Shown here: piece by piece, positions 36,734-45,643 of the stretch
How the letters are laid out: the number at the start of each line of letters is the position of its first letter
How positions within the stretch are numbered: the stretch's first letter is position 1
Origin: Sphingomonas citri
GTDB lineage: Bacteria > Pseudomonadota > Alphaproteobacteria > Sphingomonadales > Sphingomonadaceae
Assembly (NCBI RefSeq): GCF_019429485.1
Contig: NZ_JAHXZN010000007.1
Coordinates: 62,001-126,000, forward strand
Length of the DNA stretch: 64,000 nucleotides
Direction of reading: 5' to 3'
Notes under the pieces: generated by a model
Seen by the model: the letters and a program-made list of their open reading frames with translations, nothing else
What the model was told of the DNA's origin: nothing
The model's database searches: none
Program-made: the position numbers and the translations under genes

Positions 36734-37327
36734 ATGATGGATATCCGGGTATCAGGTCACCAGGTGGCGATCGGCGACGCGCTGAAGGCCCATGTGCAGG
36801 ACCGGCTCCAGGGTATCGCTGACAAATATTTCGCGCGCGCCATCTCGGCCGAGACCACCTTCGGCAAGGGCCCGCACGACAACGGCTTCACCTGCGACAT
36901 CGTCGCGCACGTGACGCGCGGGCTGGTGTTGAAGGGGCGCCACGACGCGCATGACGCGCATCTGTCCTTCGACGGCGCCGCCGAGAAGATCGAGAAGCAG
37001 CTGCGCCGCTATGTCCGCCGCCTCAAGGATCGCGCCCCCGCGCACGCCGCGGCCGAGGCCGATAAGGACAGCAACGGCTATGACAATGCCGGCTACACGC
37101 TCTTCGCCGAATCGACCGACGAGGACGAGGCCGGCGACGCGCCGCTGGTAATCGCCGAGACCCGCGTCGACGTGCCCGACGCGAGCGTCTCCGACGCGGT
37201 GATGATGCTCGACCTGCGCAACACCCAGGCGCTGCTGTTCCGCAATGCCGGCACGGGCTCGTACAACATGGTCTATCGCCGCGGCGATGGCACGATCGGA
37301 TGGGTCGAGCCGCAGCGCGCTGGCTGA
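36734..37327 (+). CDS. hpf: Ribosome hibernation promoting factor, long form
   Basis: 197 aa. An N-terminal RaiA/HPF domain (about 1-105: MDIRVSGHQVAIGDALKAHV, RRYVRRLKDR) is joined by an acidic linker to the long-form C-terminal dimerisation domain (SVSDAVMMLDLRNTQALLFRNAGTG, YNMVYRRGDGTIGWVEP). Long HPF dimerises 70S ribosomes into inactive 100S particles. The double ATG leaves the start at 36734 or 36737. ptsN follows after 31 bp, the usual alphaproteobacterial pairing. Confidence 0.95.
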   Translation: MMDIRVSGHQVAIGDALKAHVQDRLQGIADKYFARAISAETTFGKGPHDNGFTCDIVAHVTRGLVLKGRHDAHDAHLSFDGAAEKIEKQLRRYVRRLKDRAPAHAAAEADKDSNGYDNAGYTLFAESTDEDEAGDAPLVIAETRVDVPDASVSDAVMMLDLRNTQALLFRNAGTGSYNMVYRRGDGTIGWVEPQRAG

Positions 37328-37358
37328 GGCGCGCGCGGCCGCCTACTTGGCATCGATC

Positions 37359-37829
37359 ATGGCGACTGACCTGAGCGACCTGCTCGTGCCGGAGCTCGTC
37401 GTCGTGGGACTGCCCGCGGCGTCGAAGAAGGCCCTCTTCACCCAGCTCGGTGTGCTCGCGGCGCCGTGGGTGGGGCTGGACGCACGCGCCGTCGCCGAGG
37501 GGCTGGCCACGCGCGAGAAGGAGGGGTCGACCGGTTTCGGCGGCGGCGTCGCGATCCCGCACGCGCGGCTCGCGGGCATGCAGCGGGTCGCGCTGATCGT
37601 GGCGCGGCTGGCGCAGCCGCTCGGCTTCGCCGCGGTCGATGACGTCGCGGTCGACGTGGTGGTGGCGATGCTGTCGCCGCCCCACGCTGGAGGAGAGCAT
37701 CTGAAGGCGCTGGCCCGCGTCGCACGCCGGTTCCGCGACCGTACCCTGGTCGCCAAGTTGCGCGGCGCGGGCTCGCCCGACGCGATCTACGCGCTGCTCA
37801 CCGCGGACGACACGCGTGACGCCGCCTGA
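37359..37829 (+). CDS. ptsN: Nitrogen-PTS enzyme IIA (PtsN)
   Basis: 156 aa of the PTS EIIA type-2 family. The phosphoacceptor His lies in GVAIPHARLAGM and the region before it (GLATREKEGSTGFGGG) is the standard approach to the site. EIIA-Ntr takes phosphate from the PTS-Ntr chain and regulates K+ and stress responses rather than transporting sugar. The ATG at 37359 starts MATDLSDLL. Its last 14 bases overlap the thioesterase gene. Confidence 0.93.
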   Translation: MATDLSDLLVPELVVVGLPAASKKALFTQLGVLAAPWVGLDARAVAEGLATREKEGSTGFGGGVAIPHARLAGMQRVALIVARLAQPLGFAAVDDVAVDVVVAMLSPPHAGGEHLKALARVARRFRDRTLVAKLRGAGSPDAIYALLTADDTRDAA

Positions 37830-38277
37830 GGGAGCCGCGGCGCATCACCGCGCGCTCGAGTCGCTGTACGCGGCGGCGCCGATCAACCGTCTATTCGAGT
37901 CGCGGCTCGAGATCGTCGAGCCCGGCGTCGCGCGGATCCGCTTCCGCGTCGACCAGCGCCACTTCCACGCCGCGGGTGCGGCGCACGGCACCAGCTATTT
38001 CAAGATGCTCGACGATGCCGCCTTCTACGCATGCAATAGTCTGGTGACCGACCGCTTCCTGCTCACCACCCAGTTCAGCCTGCTGCTTACCCGCCCGCTC
38101 GGCGAGGGCGAGGTGGTGGCGGAGGGGCGCTGGGTCAGCGGCCAGCGCCGCGTCTTCGTCGCCGAAGCGCGATTGATCGCGGCCGACGGCGAGGAGGTGG
38201 CGCGCGGCACCGGTACCTTCATGCGCTCGCGGATCGCGCTCGCCAGCCTGCCCGGCTACGCGGCAACCGCGGCGTGA
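37816..38277 (+). CDS. PaaI-family hotdog-fold thioesterase
   Basis: 153 aa. The hotdog pattern is FHAAGAAHGTSYFKMLDDAAFYACNSL, with the HG..Y..D arrangement of PaaI-like acyl-CoA thioesterases, followed by TTQFSLLLTRPLGEG and a C-terminal strand GTGTFMRSRI. The acyl substrate is unknown. The GTG at 37816 lies inside the end of ptsN and the stop overlaps the next gene by four bases, so the three genes are likely co-translated. Confidence 0.85.
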   Translation: MTPPEGAAAHHRALESLYAAAPINRLFESRLEIVEPGVARIRFRVDQRHFHAAGAAHGTSYFKMLDDAAFYACNSLVTDRFLLTTQFSLLLTRPLGEGEVVAEGRWVSGQRRVFVAEARLIAADGEEVARGTGTFMRSRIALASLPGYAATAA

Positions 38278-38609
38278 GCGCGCGGCTGCCCACCCATCTC
38301 GCGGTCGGCGCGCTGCTCAGGCGAGTCAACGACAGCGGGGGCATGGCGGTGGTGCGCGCCTCGGGTGAGGCGCAGTCCGGGGCGGTGCTAGTGCTGCTGT
38401 GCGAGGGCCGCTCGCTGCGCGCGGTGGAGCGGATGCGGGGGATCGACGACCGCGACGTGCTGATCGCCGCCGGGCCCGACGACGGCGACTCGGCCGCGGT
38501 GGAGGAATACTGGCGTTTGCGACGGCGTCGTGACCCCGACCTCTGGGTGATCGAACTGGACGTCCCGGACGCCGAACGGTTCGTCGCTGAAACGATGCTG
38601 GTCGATTGA
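38274..38609 (+). CDS. DUF1491 family protein
   Basis: 111 aa with no signal peptide. The sequence RLPTHLAVGALLRRVNDSGGMAVV, the central EYWRLRRRRDPDLWVIELDVPDAERFVAETM and the length match DUF1491, an alphaproteobacterial family of unknown function. The GTG start overlaps the thioesterase stop (GTGA). Confidence 0.8.
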   Translation: MSARLPTHLAVGALLRRVNDSGGMAVVRASGEAQSGAVLVLLCEGRSLRAVERMRGIDDRDVLIAAGPDDGDSAAVEEYWRLRRRRDPDLWVIELDVPDAERFVAETMLVD

Positions 38610-38781
38610 CGCTGTTAACCCATCGCCCGTAGCGAGATGGGATCGACAACAGGCGTTGTGCCGATGCGGGGTGCGATCCCGAACGGTGACGCAGTCGGGG
38701 GGGCACCCGGTCGGTCTTTTGAGCAGCTAACGCTGGTTCAGCGACCGTTTCCGCGTACCCACCGCATAAACAAGACGTGGA

Positions 38782-39420
38782 ATGCCATTAGGTTCCCGCG
38801 CTGCAGCTTTCGCAGCGTTCACTGCCTCGATCGTCTCGCTGGCCCTGCAGAGCGCGCCCGGCCTCGCCGCCGAAGTGCCGACGCTCCCGGGTGTCACCGC
38901 GAGCCAGCTCGCCGTCACCGACGCGGTTCCCGCGACGGCGACGCCGGCGTCCGACAACGCCGACCAGATCCTCGACCAGGCCGCTGCCGACCAGGCGGAC
39001 GAGCAGGTCGCTTATCCCACCCTCGCTGCCGCGGTCGCCGACCAGTCGATCCCGTCGAACACCGACGAGGACATGCGCTGCCTCGCCGGTGCGATCTATT
39101 TCGAGTCGCGCGGTGAGCCGCTGAGCGGTCAGCTCGCGGTCGCCGAGGTGATCCTCAACCGCACCAAGTCGCGTCGCTTCGGCGGCAGCGTGTGCGACGT
39201 CATCACCCAGAAGGGTCAGTTCTCCTTCGTGCGCGGCGGCGTGATGCCGTCGGCGCCGTCGAACGACGACTGGCGCACCGCGATGGCGGTGGCCAAGGTC
39301 GCGATGAAGGACGCTTGGGAAACCGACGCGTCGAACGCGCTCTATTTCCACCACCGCAGCACGGGCCGCGCCGCCGGCCAGCGCGTCGCCTCGATCGGCA
39401 ACCACGTCTTCTTCCGCTGA
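38782..39420 (+). CDS. Cell wall hydrolase, SleB (hydrolase_2) domain
   Basis: 212 aa with a signal peptide ending near GLAA. The C-terminal SleB domain shows the catalytic Glu in CLAGAIYFESRGEPLSGQLAVAEVILNRTKS, then VCDVITQKGQFSF and NALYFHHRS. Such domains act as lytic transglycosylases on peptidoglycan. Residues about 30-95 form an Ala/Asp-rich linker. It has its own promoter region (172 bp) after the DUF1491 gene. Confidence 0.9.
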   Translation: MPLGSRAAAFAAFTASIVSLALQSAPGLAAEVPTLPGVTASQLAVTDAVPATATPASDNADQILDQAAADQADEQVAYPTLAAAVADQSIPSNTDEDMRCLAGAIYFESRGEPLSGQLAVAEVILNRTKSRRFGGSVCDVITQKGQFSFVRGGVMPSAPSNDDWRTAMAVAKVAMKDAWETDASNALYFHHRSTGRAAGQRVASIGNHVFFR

Positions 39421-39496
39421 GCGCCGCCGCGCTCGCGAGGGATGGGGTGAGCGTCTCCGGGCCGCGCTGATCGGGCCAGGATAACCCCAACAACTT

Positions 39497-39592
39497 CGTC
39501 ACCCCGGCGGAAGCCGCGGTCCAGCTACGGAACGGATGTGGGTCTTACCACGGCCTTCCCAGCTAAACCCCGGCGTTCGCCGGGGTGATGCG
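39497..39592. repeat. Intergenic inverted repeat, CGTCA-CCCCGG family
   Basis: Arms CGTCACCCCGGCGGAAGCCG and CGGCGTTCGCCGGGGTGATG then CG are imperfect reverse complements, with inner arms GGTCCAGCT / AGCTAAACC. At 96 bp it matches the 13163-13258 element in length and plan (outer CGTCAnnCC arms, inner CCAG block). It fills the gap between the convergent sleB and M20 genes. Confidence 0.7.
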
Positions 39593-39619
39593 TTGATGGC
39601 GCCTCGCTTATTCTTGTCG

Positions 39620-41029
39620 TCAGCCCGCATACGCCTTGGCGAGGTCGAACAGATAGTCGCGCGCGGCGTAGAGCGACACGACCCGGATGCGCTCGTTGAG
39701 CCCGTGCACGCCGTTGAAATCTGGGTCGAGGAAGGTCCCCGGCACGCCGTAGACCGGGATGCCGATCGCCTCGAGGAACACCCCGTCGGTCGCCCCCGTC
39801 GACATCGTCGGCAGCAGCGGCACGCCGGGGAAATGCTTCTTCGCCAGCGCCTCCATCGGGCCGATGATCTTCGGGTCGAGCGTCGGCGGCACCGCGGTGG
39901 GGCGGATCGGTTGGTTGGCGGTGACGGTCACCTTGCTGCCCGCCAGTGCGCGCAGCTTGGCGAGCGTGCCGTCGACCGTCTCGCCCGGGAAGATGCGGCA
40001 GTTGACGTTTGCGGTGGCGCGCTGCGGCAGCGCGTTCTCGGCATGGCCCGCGCTCAGCAGCGTCGCCACGCAGGTGGTCCGCAGCGTCGAGTGCATCACC
40101 TTGTCGCGGCTGACGATCACGTCCGCGGCGCGGTCCTGCGGGTTGGCCAGCAGCCGCGTGATCGCCGCCGCCTGCTCGCCGCCGACCCGCTGCGCGGTTG
40201 CGGTGAAATAGGCGCGCGTCGTGTCGGTGAACCGCACCGGAAACTCGTAGTTCTGCACCGCCTTGATCGCGTCGGCGAGCTCGTAGATCGCGTTCTCCGG
40301 CACCGGCGTGGAGCTGTGCCCGCCCGGGTTCGTCGCCAGCAAGGTGTAGTTCTGCGCCGCCTTCTCGCCGACCTGCACCGCCAGCAGCTGGCGCTTGCCC
40401 TTCGCGTCGAGCCGCCCGCCGCCGCCCTCGTTGAGCGCGAACTCGGCCGCGATCAGCTCGGGGCGGTGCTGCGCCAGCCATTGCGCGCCGTTGAAGGCGA
40501 AGGTGGTCTCCTCGCCGCAGGTCAGCGCCAGCTTGATCGTGCGCTTCGGCCGGTAGTTCTGCGTCCGGAAGCGGATCATCGCATCGGCCCAGATCGCGGA
40601 CATGGCTTTGTCGTCCACCGCGCCGCGCGCGTAATAATAGCCGTCCTCCTCGACCAGCTTGAACGGGTCGCGTTGCCAGTCGGCGCGCTTGGCCTCGACC
40701 ACGTCGAGGTGACCGAGCAGCAGCATCGGCTTCAGCGCCGCGTCGCTGCCGCGCAGCACCGCGACGACGCCGCCGTCTTTGGGGTGCTCCGGGGTGGAGA
40801 AGAGCGTCACGTCCGCGTCAGCATAGCCCGCGCGCTTCAGCCGTGCCGCGACCTGCTCCGCCGCCTGGGTGCAGCTGCCGACGTTGACCACCGTGTTGGT
40901 CTCGACCATCTCGCGGTAGAGATCGAAGAAGGCCCTCTCGTCCGGACGCGCCTGCGCCGTCGCGCTGCCTGCCACCATCGTCCCCACCAGCAGCCCGGCG
41001 AGCAGCGCCGCCATCCCGATCCCGCGCAT
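39620..41029 (-). CDS. M20-family metallopeptidase, secreted
   Basis: 469 aa with a signal peptide ending SATA. Zinc ligands and catalytic residues of M20 peptidases are seen: LLGHLDVVEA, YARGAVDDKA with the bridging Asp, LTCGEETTFA with the catalytic Glu pair and MSTGATDGVFL near the end. A lid domain with NPGGHSSTPVPENAIYELADAI lies in between. It probably trims peptides in the periplasm; specificity is unknown. Confidence 0.92.
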   Translation of the reverse strand: MRGIGMAALLAGLLVGTMVAGSATAQARPDERAFFDLYREMVETNTVVNVGSCTQAAEQVAARLKRAGYADADVTLFSTPEHPKDGGVVAVLRGSDAALKPMLLLGHLDVVEAKRADWQRDPFKLVEEDGYYYARGAVDDKAMSAIWADAMIRFRTQNYRPKRTIKLALTCGEETTFAFNGAQWLAQHRPELIAAEFALNEGGGGRLDAKGKRQLLAVQVGEKAAQNYTLLATNPGGHSSTPVPENAIYELADAIKAVQNYEFPVRFTDTTRAYFTATAQRVGGEQAAAITRLLANPQDRAADVIVSRDKVMHSTLRTTCVATLLSAGHAENALPQRATANVNCRIFPGETVDGTLAKLRALAGSKVTVTANQPIRPTAVPPTLDPKIIGPMEALAKKHFPGVPLLPTMSTGATDGVFLEAIGIPVYGVPGTFLDPDFNGVHGLNERIRVVSLYAARDYLFDLAKAYAG

Positions 41030-41090
41030 CGATCCTCCCTCGTCCGTCCGCCGCCAGCCTCGCAGCGAAGAGGGCGGGGCGCAACGGGGC

Positions 41091-42065
41091 TCAGCCGCTG
41101 CGGCGCAGGTCGCGCGGCAGGAGGAGGCGCAGCTCGCGGTTGGCGAAATCGATGTGAACGCGGCGGAACAGCCGCAGCGCGTCCATCCCCAGCATCAGCG
41201 CTGGCTTGTCATCGATGCCGAAGACTCGGAACGGCGCGGCATCGGCGAAGGCGATCGGCAGCGCACGGATCTTGGCCGGCCCCAGCGTCATCTCGGGCAG
41301 CAGCGCATAGTCGGCGGAGATCTGCACCCCGAGCACGCTGGTCAGCACCGTGGTCTCGCCGCGCCGGCCCGCCAGCAGCCGGCGCAGTGCCAGATTGCCG
41401 AGGCTGACACTGGTGCCGGTATCGAGCACGACGCGCACGCGCCGCCCCGCGACGGTGGCGCTGGTGACGACGAGCTGGCCGAACAGGCTGCGCGCCTGGA
41501 TCACGATCTCGCCGGGCTCGCGCTTGAGCCGCTCGCGCTTGCTGGACGGCGTGACCTGCATCCGCTGCGCGTCGAAGTCGATTGTCAGCGCCTGCCCCTG
41601 GAGCGTGTCGATCCCGAGCATGCCCGGCGCGCCGAGATGACGCGCCTCGAACATCGGCGCCTCGATCCGCTCGCCGCCGACCCTGGCGACCGGCTTGGGG
41701 CTCACCGACAGGGTGGGAAGGATGGCGGTGTCGACCTCGCTCGTCCCCGCCATCGCGACCACGCGCACGCGGCGCCCGGTAGCGAGACCGAGGTGCGCGG
41801 CGAGCTGGCGCGAGATCACGCTGCGCTGCGCGCCGGTGTCGATGATGAAGGGGAAGGGCCCTGCGCCGGCGATCTCGACCGGGACGGTCATGCGATCCTC
41901 GGCTGTGAGGAAGTCGAGCGCGTCGCCGGCGTCGGCGGGCAGGTCATCGGGAAGCGTCACCGGGACGACCCCGAGCGCCGCCGTCGATGCAGGGGAGGGC
42001 GCTCCCGCCTGCGCCGACGCCGGCAGGGCGATGCTGGCCAGCATGAGCGCGAGCCACCTCTCCAT
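41091..42065 (-). CDS. Retropepsin-like aspartic protease with two DTG sites, secreted
   Basis: 324 aa with a signal peptide ending ASA. Two retropepsin-type active-site motifs occur in one chain: FPFIIDTGAQRSVISRQLA near residue 75 and VRVVLDTGTSVSLGNLAL near residue 210. Each is followed by a hydrophobic-Gly sequence (MLGIDTL, MLGMDALRLFRRVHIDF). Viral retropepsins dimerise to bring two DTG sites together, so a tandem copy could fold as a pseudo-dimer. The substrate is unknown. It lies downstream of the HerA gene, with the M20 gene next. Confidence 0.85.
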   Translation of the reverse strand: MERWLALMLASIALPASAQAGAPSPASTAALGVVPVTLPDDLPADAGDALDFLTAEDRMTVPVEIAGAGPFPFIIDTGAQRSVISRQLAAHLGLATGRRVRVVAMAGTSEVDTAILPTLSVSPKPVARVGGERIEAPMFEARHLGAPGMLGIDTLQGQALTIDFDAQRMQVTPSSKRERLKREPGEIVIQARSLFGQLVVTSATVAGRRVRVVLDTGTSVSLGNLALRRLLAGRRGETTVLTSVLGVQISADYALLPEMTLGPAKIRALPIAFADAAPFRVFGIDDKPALMLGMDALRLFRRVHIDFANRELRLLLPRDLRRSG

Positions 42066-42151
42066 GACAAAGATGGTATGCCCGATCCGGACTCAGCGCC
42101 AGCGGAGATACCGACGGGTGAGATGGTGCATGGCGGTGGTCGCCCCGACGC

Positions 42152-43834
42152 TCAGCGCCCCTGACCGCGCCAGCGCTGGATCGTGCGCGCGACGATCTGT
42201 TCCTCGCCGCCGCCCTCGCGCCATAGCTCGGAGAAGACCGGATCGTCGGAGGCGGGTCGCTTGCCCTCTTCGAGCGTGTCGAAGGCGACCCGGATCGGGA
42301 TGGCCACGCCCTCGCCGCACACGATCGCCTCGCGATTGCGCAGCGCGGGCAGCGCGTCGAGGAAGCCGCGCGCCCCTTCGGGCATGGCGGCCCGGACGAA
42401 CGCCTGGTCGCGCTCGTTGTTGAGCCGCATCGAGATGATCGTGCCACACTGCGAGAGCACGCCCTCGGCGAGGTCGGACGGACGCTGCGTCACCAGGCCG
42501 AGCGACACGCCGTACTTGCGCCCCTCCTTGGCGATGCGGCCCAGGATGCGACCCACCGCGGTGCGCTCCTCGCGCCCGGCGGGGACATAGCGATGCGCCT
42601 CTTCGCAGACGAGCAGGATCGGGCGCTGCGGCTCGGCCCGCGACCAGATCGCGAAGTCGAACACCATGCGGCTGAGCACCGCCACCACAACCGCGGTGAT
42701 CTCGCTCGGCACGCCCGAGACGTCGATGATCGAGATCGGCTTGCCGTCGCCGCAGAAGCGGAAGATGCGCTGCACGAACCCCGCCATCGTGTCCGCCACC
42801 AGCATGCCGGAGAACATGAATCCGTAGCGCGGATCGGCCTTGAGCTCGTCGAGCTTGTTCTTGAGCCGCAGGTAGGGCGCGGTATCGCCGGCGCGGTCCA
42901 TCTTGCCCATCTCCTGCTGGAGGATCTGGGTGAGGTCGCTGAGCAGATAGGGGATCGGTGCGTCCACCGTCAGCCGCGCGATCTCCTGCCCGAGCCGGCT
43001 CTTGCCGCGAGCCGCGAGCAGGCATTTGGCGAGGATGTCCGCGTCGACCTGGCGCTCCGCACCCGCGCTGGTGAGCAGCACCTCGCAATGCTCCTCGAAG
43101 TTCATCAGCCAGTACGGCATCTGCAGGTTCGAGACGTCGAACAGCGCGCCCTCGCCGGCGAAGGCGGCGCCATATTCGCCGTGGGGATCGATCATCACCA
43201 CGTGCGCCTGCGGTGCCAGGTGACACAGGCGATGGAGGATCAGCGCCGCCGCGGTCGACTTGCCGGTGCCGGTCGAGCCGAGCAGCGCGAAATGCTTGCC
43301 GAGCAGCGAGTCGACGTAGAGCGAGGCGCGCACGTCGCGGGTCGGGTGGACGGTGCCGATCGCGATCGCGGCGCGGCCCGAGGCGGCGTGGACCTGCTCG
43401 AGATCGGCGCCGCTCACCGCGAACACCTCCGCGCCCGGCAGCGGGAAGGCGGTCACGCCGCGGCGGAAATGGTGGAGGTGGCCGGTCAGCCGCTCGACCT
43501 CGCCCTCACCGATGAAGTCGATCGCGGCGATCACCTGATCGGCCTGGCCGCGGGCCAGCCGCACCGTTCGCACAGTCGCTACCAGCCACATCGCGCCGGC
43601 GCGCACCTTGAGCTGGCCGCCGACCTGCCCCGCGCTGGCGACCAGCGGGTCGGGGTGATCGGCGAGGGCGGCGAGCGCGGGCGAGTCGAGCACCAGCTCG
43701 CCCTGCCCGCCGGCGATCTCGAGCACATAGCCGAGCGGCTCCGGGCCGGCGGGCGCTGGCGCCGCGAGCGGCGCGTCCGGGAAGGCCGCGGCGAGTGCCG
43801 CGCGGAACTCGCCCTGGCCGACGATGTCGTTCAT
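42152..43834 (-). CDS. HerA-type hexameric ATPase (DUF87)
   Basis: 560 aa. An N-terminal HAS-barrel-like beta region (about 1-140) precedes a FtsK/HerA motor with Walker A LLGSTGTGKSTAAALIL, IDPHGEYGAAF, Walker B ILLVCEEAHRYVP and the TQRPSDLAEGVLSQC sensor. HerA usually partners the NurA nuclease in DNA-end resection, or other nucleases in defence. No NurA-like gene is adjacent; neighbours are a retropepsin-like protein and a TIGR02186 protein. Its role here is therefore open. Confidence 0.92.
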   Translation of the reverse strand: MNDIVGQGEFRAALAAAFPDAPLAAPAPAGPEPLGYVLEIAGGQGELVLDSPALAALADHPDPLVASAGQVGGQLKVRAGAMWLVATVRTVRLARGQADQVIAAIDFIGEGEVERLTGHLHHFRRGVTAFPLPGAEVFAVSGADLEQVHAASGRAAIAIGTVHPTRDVRASLYVDSLLGKHFALLGSTGTGKSTAAALILHRLCHLAPQAHVVMIDPHGEYGAAFAGEGALFDVSNLQMPYWLMNFEEHCEVLLTSAGAERQVDADILAKCLLAARGKSRLGQEIARLTVDAPIPYLLSDLTQILQQEMGKMDRAGDTAPYLRLKNKLDELKADPRYGFMFSGMLVADTMAGFVQRIFRFCGDGKPISIIDVSGVPSEITAVVVAVLSRMVFDFAIWSRAEPQRPILLVCEEAHRYVPAGREERTAVGRILGRIAKEGRKYGVSLGLVTQRPSDLAEGVLSQCGTIISMRLNNERDQAFVRAAMPEGARGFLDALPALRNREAIVCGEGVAIPIRVAFDTLEEGKRPASDDPVFSELWREGGGEEQIVARTIQRWRGQGR

Positions 43835-43912
43835 ACGAAGCTACTTTTCTCTCCGAAACCGCGAAGGCCAGCGGTACGGAAGCTTCGTAAAGATAGGATG
43901 GATGCGGGCGCC

Positions 43913-44677
43913 TCAGGCGCGCTGCGCGAATCGTCCCGCGGCCCATCCGAGCAGCACCGACAGCGCCACCGCCGCCAGGCCGTAGAGGATCTCGTGGCGC
44001 TGCGCCGCGGCGGCGACGAAACGCTCGAAGCCCGACTTGCGGATGTCGATGTCGCGCACCGCCGCGGCGAGCACGCGGCCGTCGCGGATCAGGAAGGTCT
44101 CGGCGGTGAAGCGCCCGACCGGCACGCGCGCCGGGATCGCGACTCGTGCGCGATAGAGGACGCCGTCGGTGATCTCGACCGCGCCCGGCGCCTCGTAGAA
44201 CAGTCCGGCGCGGCGGCGCTGCTCGACCAGCCCGCGGGTGAAGCGGTCCTGCACCTCGGTCGGTGCGGCAGAGGCGGGCGAGAGCTGGAGGCTATCGAGC
44301 CCGAGCTCGTAAATCGCGCGGGTGCGCGCGTCGACCAGCTGGCCCAGTGGGCGCGACGACGTCAGCGCGTAAAAGGAAGGCGCCGAACGATACCGCAGCC
44401 GCCCCGCGTTGACCCAGATGCCCGCCACTTTCTCCTTCTCGCGGATGGTGATCGATTGGGTCGGCCCCTTCACCACGATGACGATGTCCGCGGGGCGCTC
44501 GCCCGTCGGCACGCGGCCGCCGGGGTAGAGGATCGCGCCGAACAGCAGCAGTTCGGCGCCGGTGAAGCTGTACGCGATCTCGATGTCACGCTGCGACACG
44601 TCGGGCACCAGCACCGGCTTGCTCTGCGCGGTAAGCAGCGGCGCGGCGAGCGCCAGCGCCCAGGCGGCGCGCCTCAC
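43913..44677 (-). CDS. TIGR02186 family membrane-anchored protein
   Basis: 254 aa: a signal peptide, a long extracytoplasmic beta-rich region (VLVPDVSQRDIEIAYSFTGAELLLFGAILYPGG onward) and one C-terminal transmembrane helix (ILYGLAAVALSVLLGWAAGRF). The IEI-YSFTGAELLLFGA start and DIVIVVKGP match the TIGR02186 family, usually encoded beside a TauE/SafE exporter. The start overlaps the exporter stop by four bases (ATGA), so the two likely act together. Confidence 0.82.
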   Translation of the reverse strand: MRRAAWALALAAPLLTAQSKPVLVPDVSQRDIEIAYSFTGAELLLFGAILYPGGRVPTGERPADIVIVVKGPTQSITIREKEKVAGIWVNAGRLRYRSAPSFYALTSSRPLGQLVDARTRAIYELGLDSLQLSPASAAPTEVQDRFTRGLVEQRRRAGLFYEAPGAVEITDGVLYRARVAIPARVPVGRFTAETFLIRDGRVLAAAVRDIDIRKSGFERFVAAAAQRHEILYGLAAVALSVLLGWAAGRFAQRA

Positions 44678-45588
44678 GACAGCTCCACCGCGTAGATCTC
44701 GTCAGGGCGCCAGCCGAGCCCCAGCGCGATCCGCCCCGCCACCAGCAGCACCATGATCGCCAGCGCGAGCCGGAGATACTCGGGCCGCGCGCGTGCGGCG
44801 AAGCGGGCGCCGACCTGTGCACCGACCACCGAGCCGACCAGCAGCAGCGCGGCGAGCACGATATCGACCGCGCGCGTCGTGGTGGCGTGGACCATCGTCG
44901 CCGCGGCGGTGACGAACAGGATCTGGAACAGGCTGGTGCCGACCACCACGGACGTCGCCATGCCGAGCAGGTAGATCATCGCCGGGACCAGCACGAAACC
45001 GCCGCCAACCCCGAGCAGGATCGTCAGGATACCGGTAAAGAAGCCGAGCAGCAGCGGTGCCAGCGGCGAGATGTACAGCCCGGAGGCGTAGAAGCGCATC
45101 CGGAACGGCAGCGACGCGACCAGCGGATGATGGCGGCGGCGGCGCGGCGGCGCGGCGCGGCGACCGCGCGCCACCAGGATCGCGCTCACTGCCTCGCGCA
45201 GCATCAGCAGCCCGATCGAGCCGAGCAGCAGCACATAGGTGATCGCGATCGTCGTATCGATCTGCCCCCAGCGCTGCAGCAGCCGGAACAGCCAGGCGCC
45301 GAACAGCGAGCCGAGCACGCCGCCGATCACCAGCACCGTGCCCATGCGGGTGTCGACGCCGTTGCGGCGGAAATGCGCGAACACGCCCGAGACGCTCGCG
45401 CCGGTCACCTGCGTGGCGGCGGAGGCGGCGGCGACGGTGGGCGGGATGCCGTAGACGATCAGCAGAGGGGTGGTGAGGAAGCCGCCGCCCACGCCGAACA
45501 TGCCCGAGAGCAGCCCGACGCCCGCGCCGAGCGCGATCATCACGAGCGCGTTCACCGACAGATTCGCGATCGGCAGGTAGATGTCCAT
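44674..45588 (-). CDS. TauE/SafE (TSUP) family sulfite/organosulfur exporter
   Basis: 304 aa, about eight or nine membrane helices. The two repeated family motifs are visible: GLLSGMFGVGGGFLTTPLLIVYGIPPTVAAASA and GFFTGILTILLGVGGGFVLVPAMIYLLGM. Relatives move sulfite, sulfoacetate or taurine-derived anions. It is coupled to TIGR02186. The Arg-rich cytoplasmic loop between the halves (RGRRAAPPRRRR) is notable. Confidence 0.9.
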   Translation of the reverse strand: MDIYLPIANLSVNALVMIALGAGVGLLSGMFGVGGGFLTTPLLIVYGIPPTVAAASAATQVTGASVSGVFAHFRRNGVDTRMGTVLVIGGVLGSLFGAWLFRLLQRWGQIDTTIAITYVLLLGSIGLLMLREAVSAILVARGRRAAPPRRRRHHPLVASLPFRMRFYASGLYISPLAPLLLGFFTGILTILLGVGGGFVLVPAMIYLLGMATSVVVGTSLFQILFVTAAATMVHATTTRAVDIVLAALLLVGSVVGAQVGARFAARARPEYLRLALAIMVLLVAGRIALGLGWRPDEIYAVELS

Positions 45589-45643
45589 GGCGCGTCCAGC
45601 CGCTAGCCGGTTCGACGCGCCGACGCCACCGCGCGTTCCCGCG

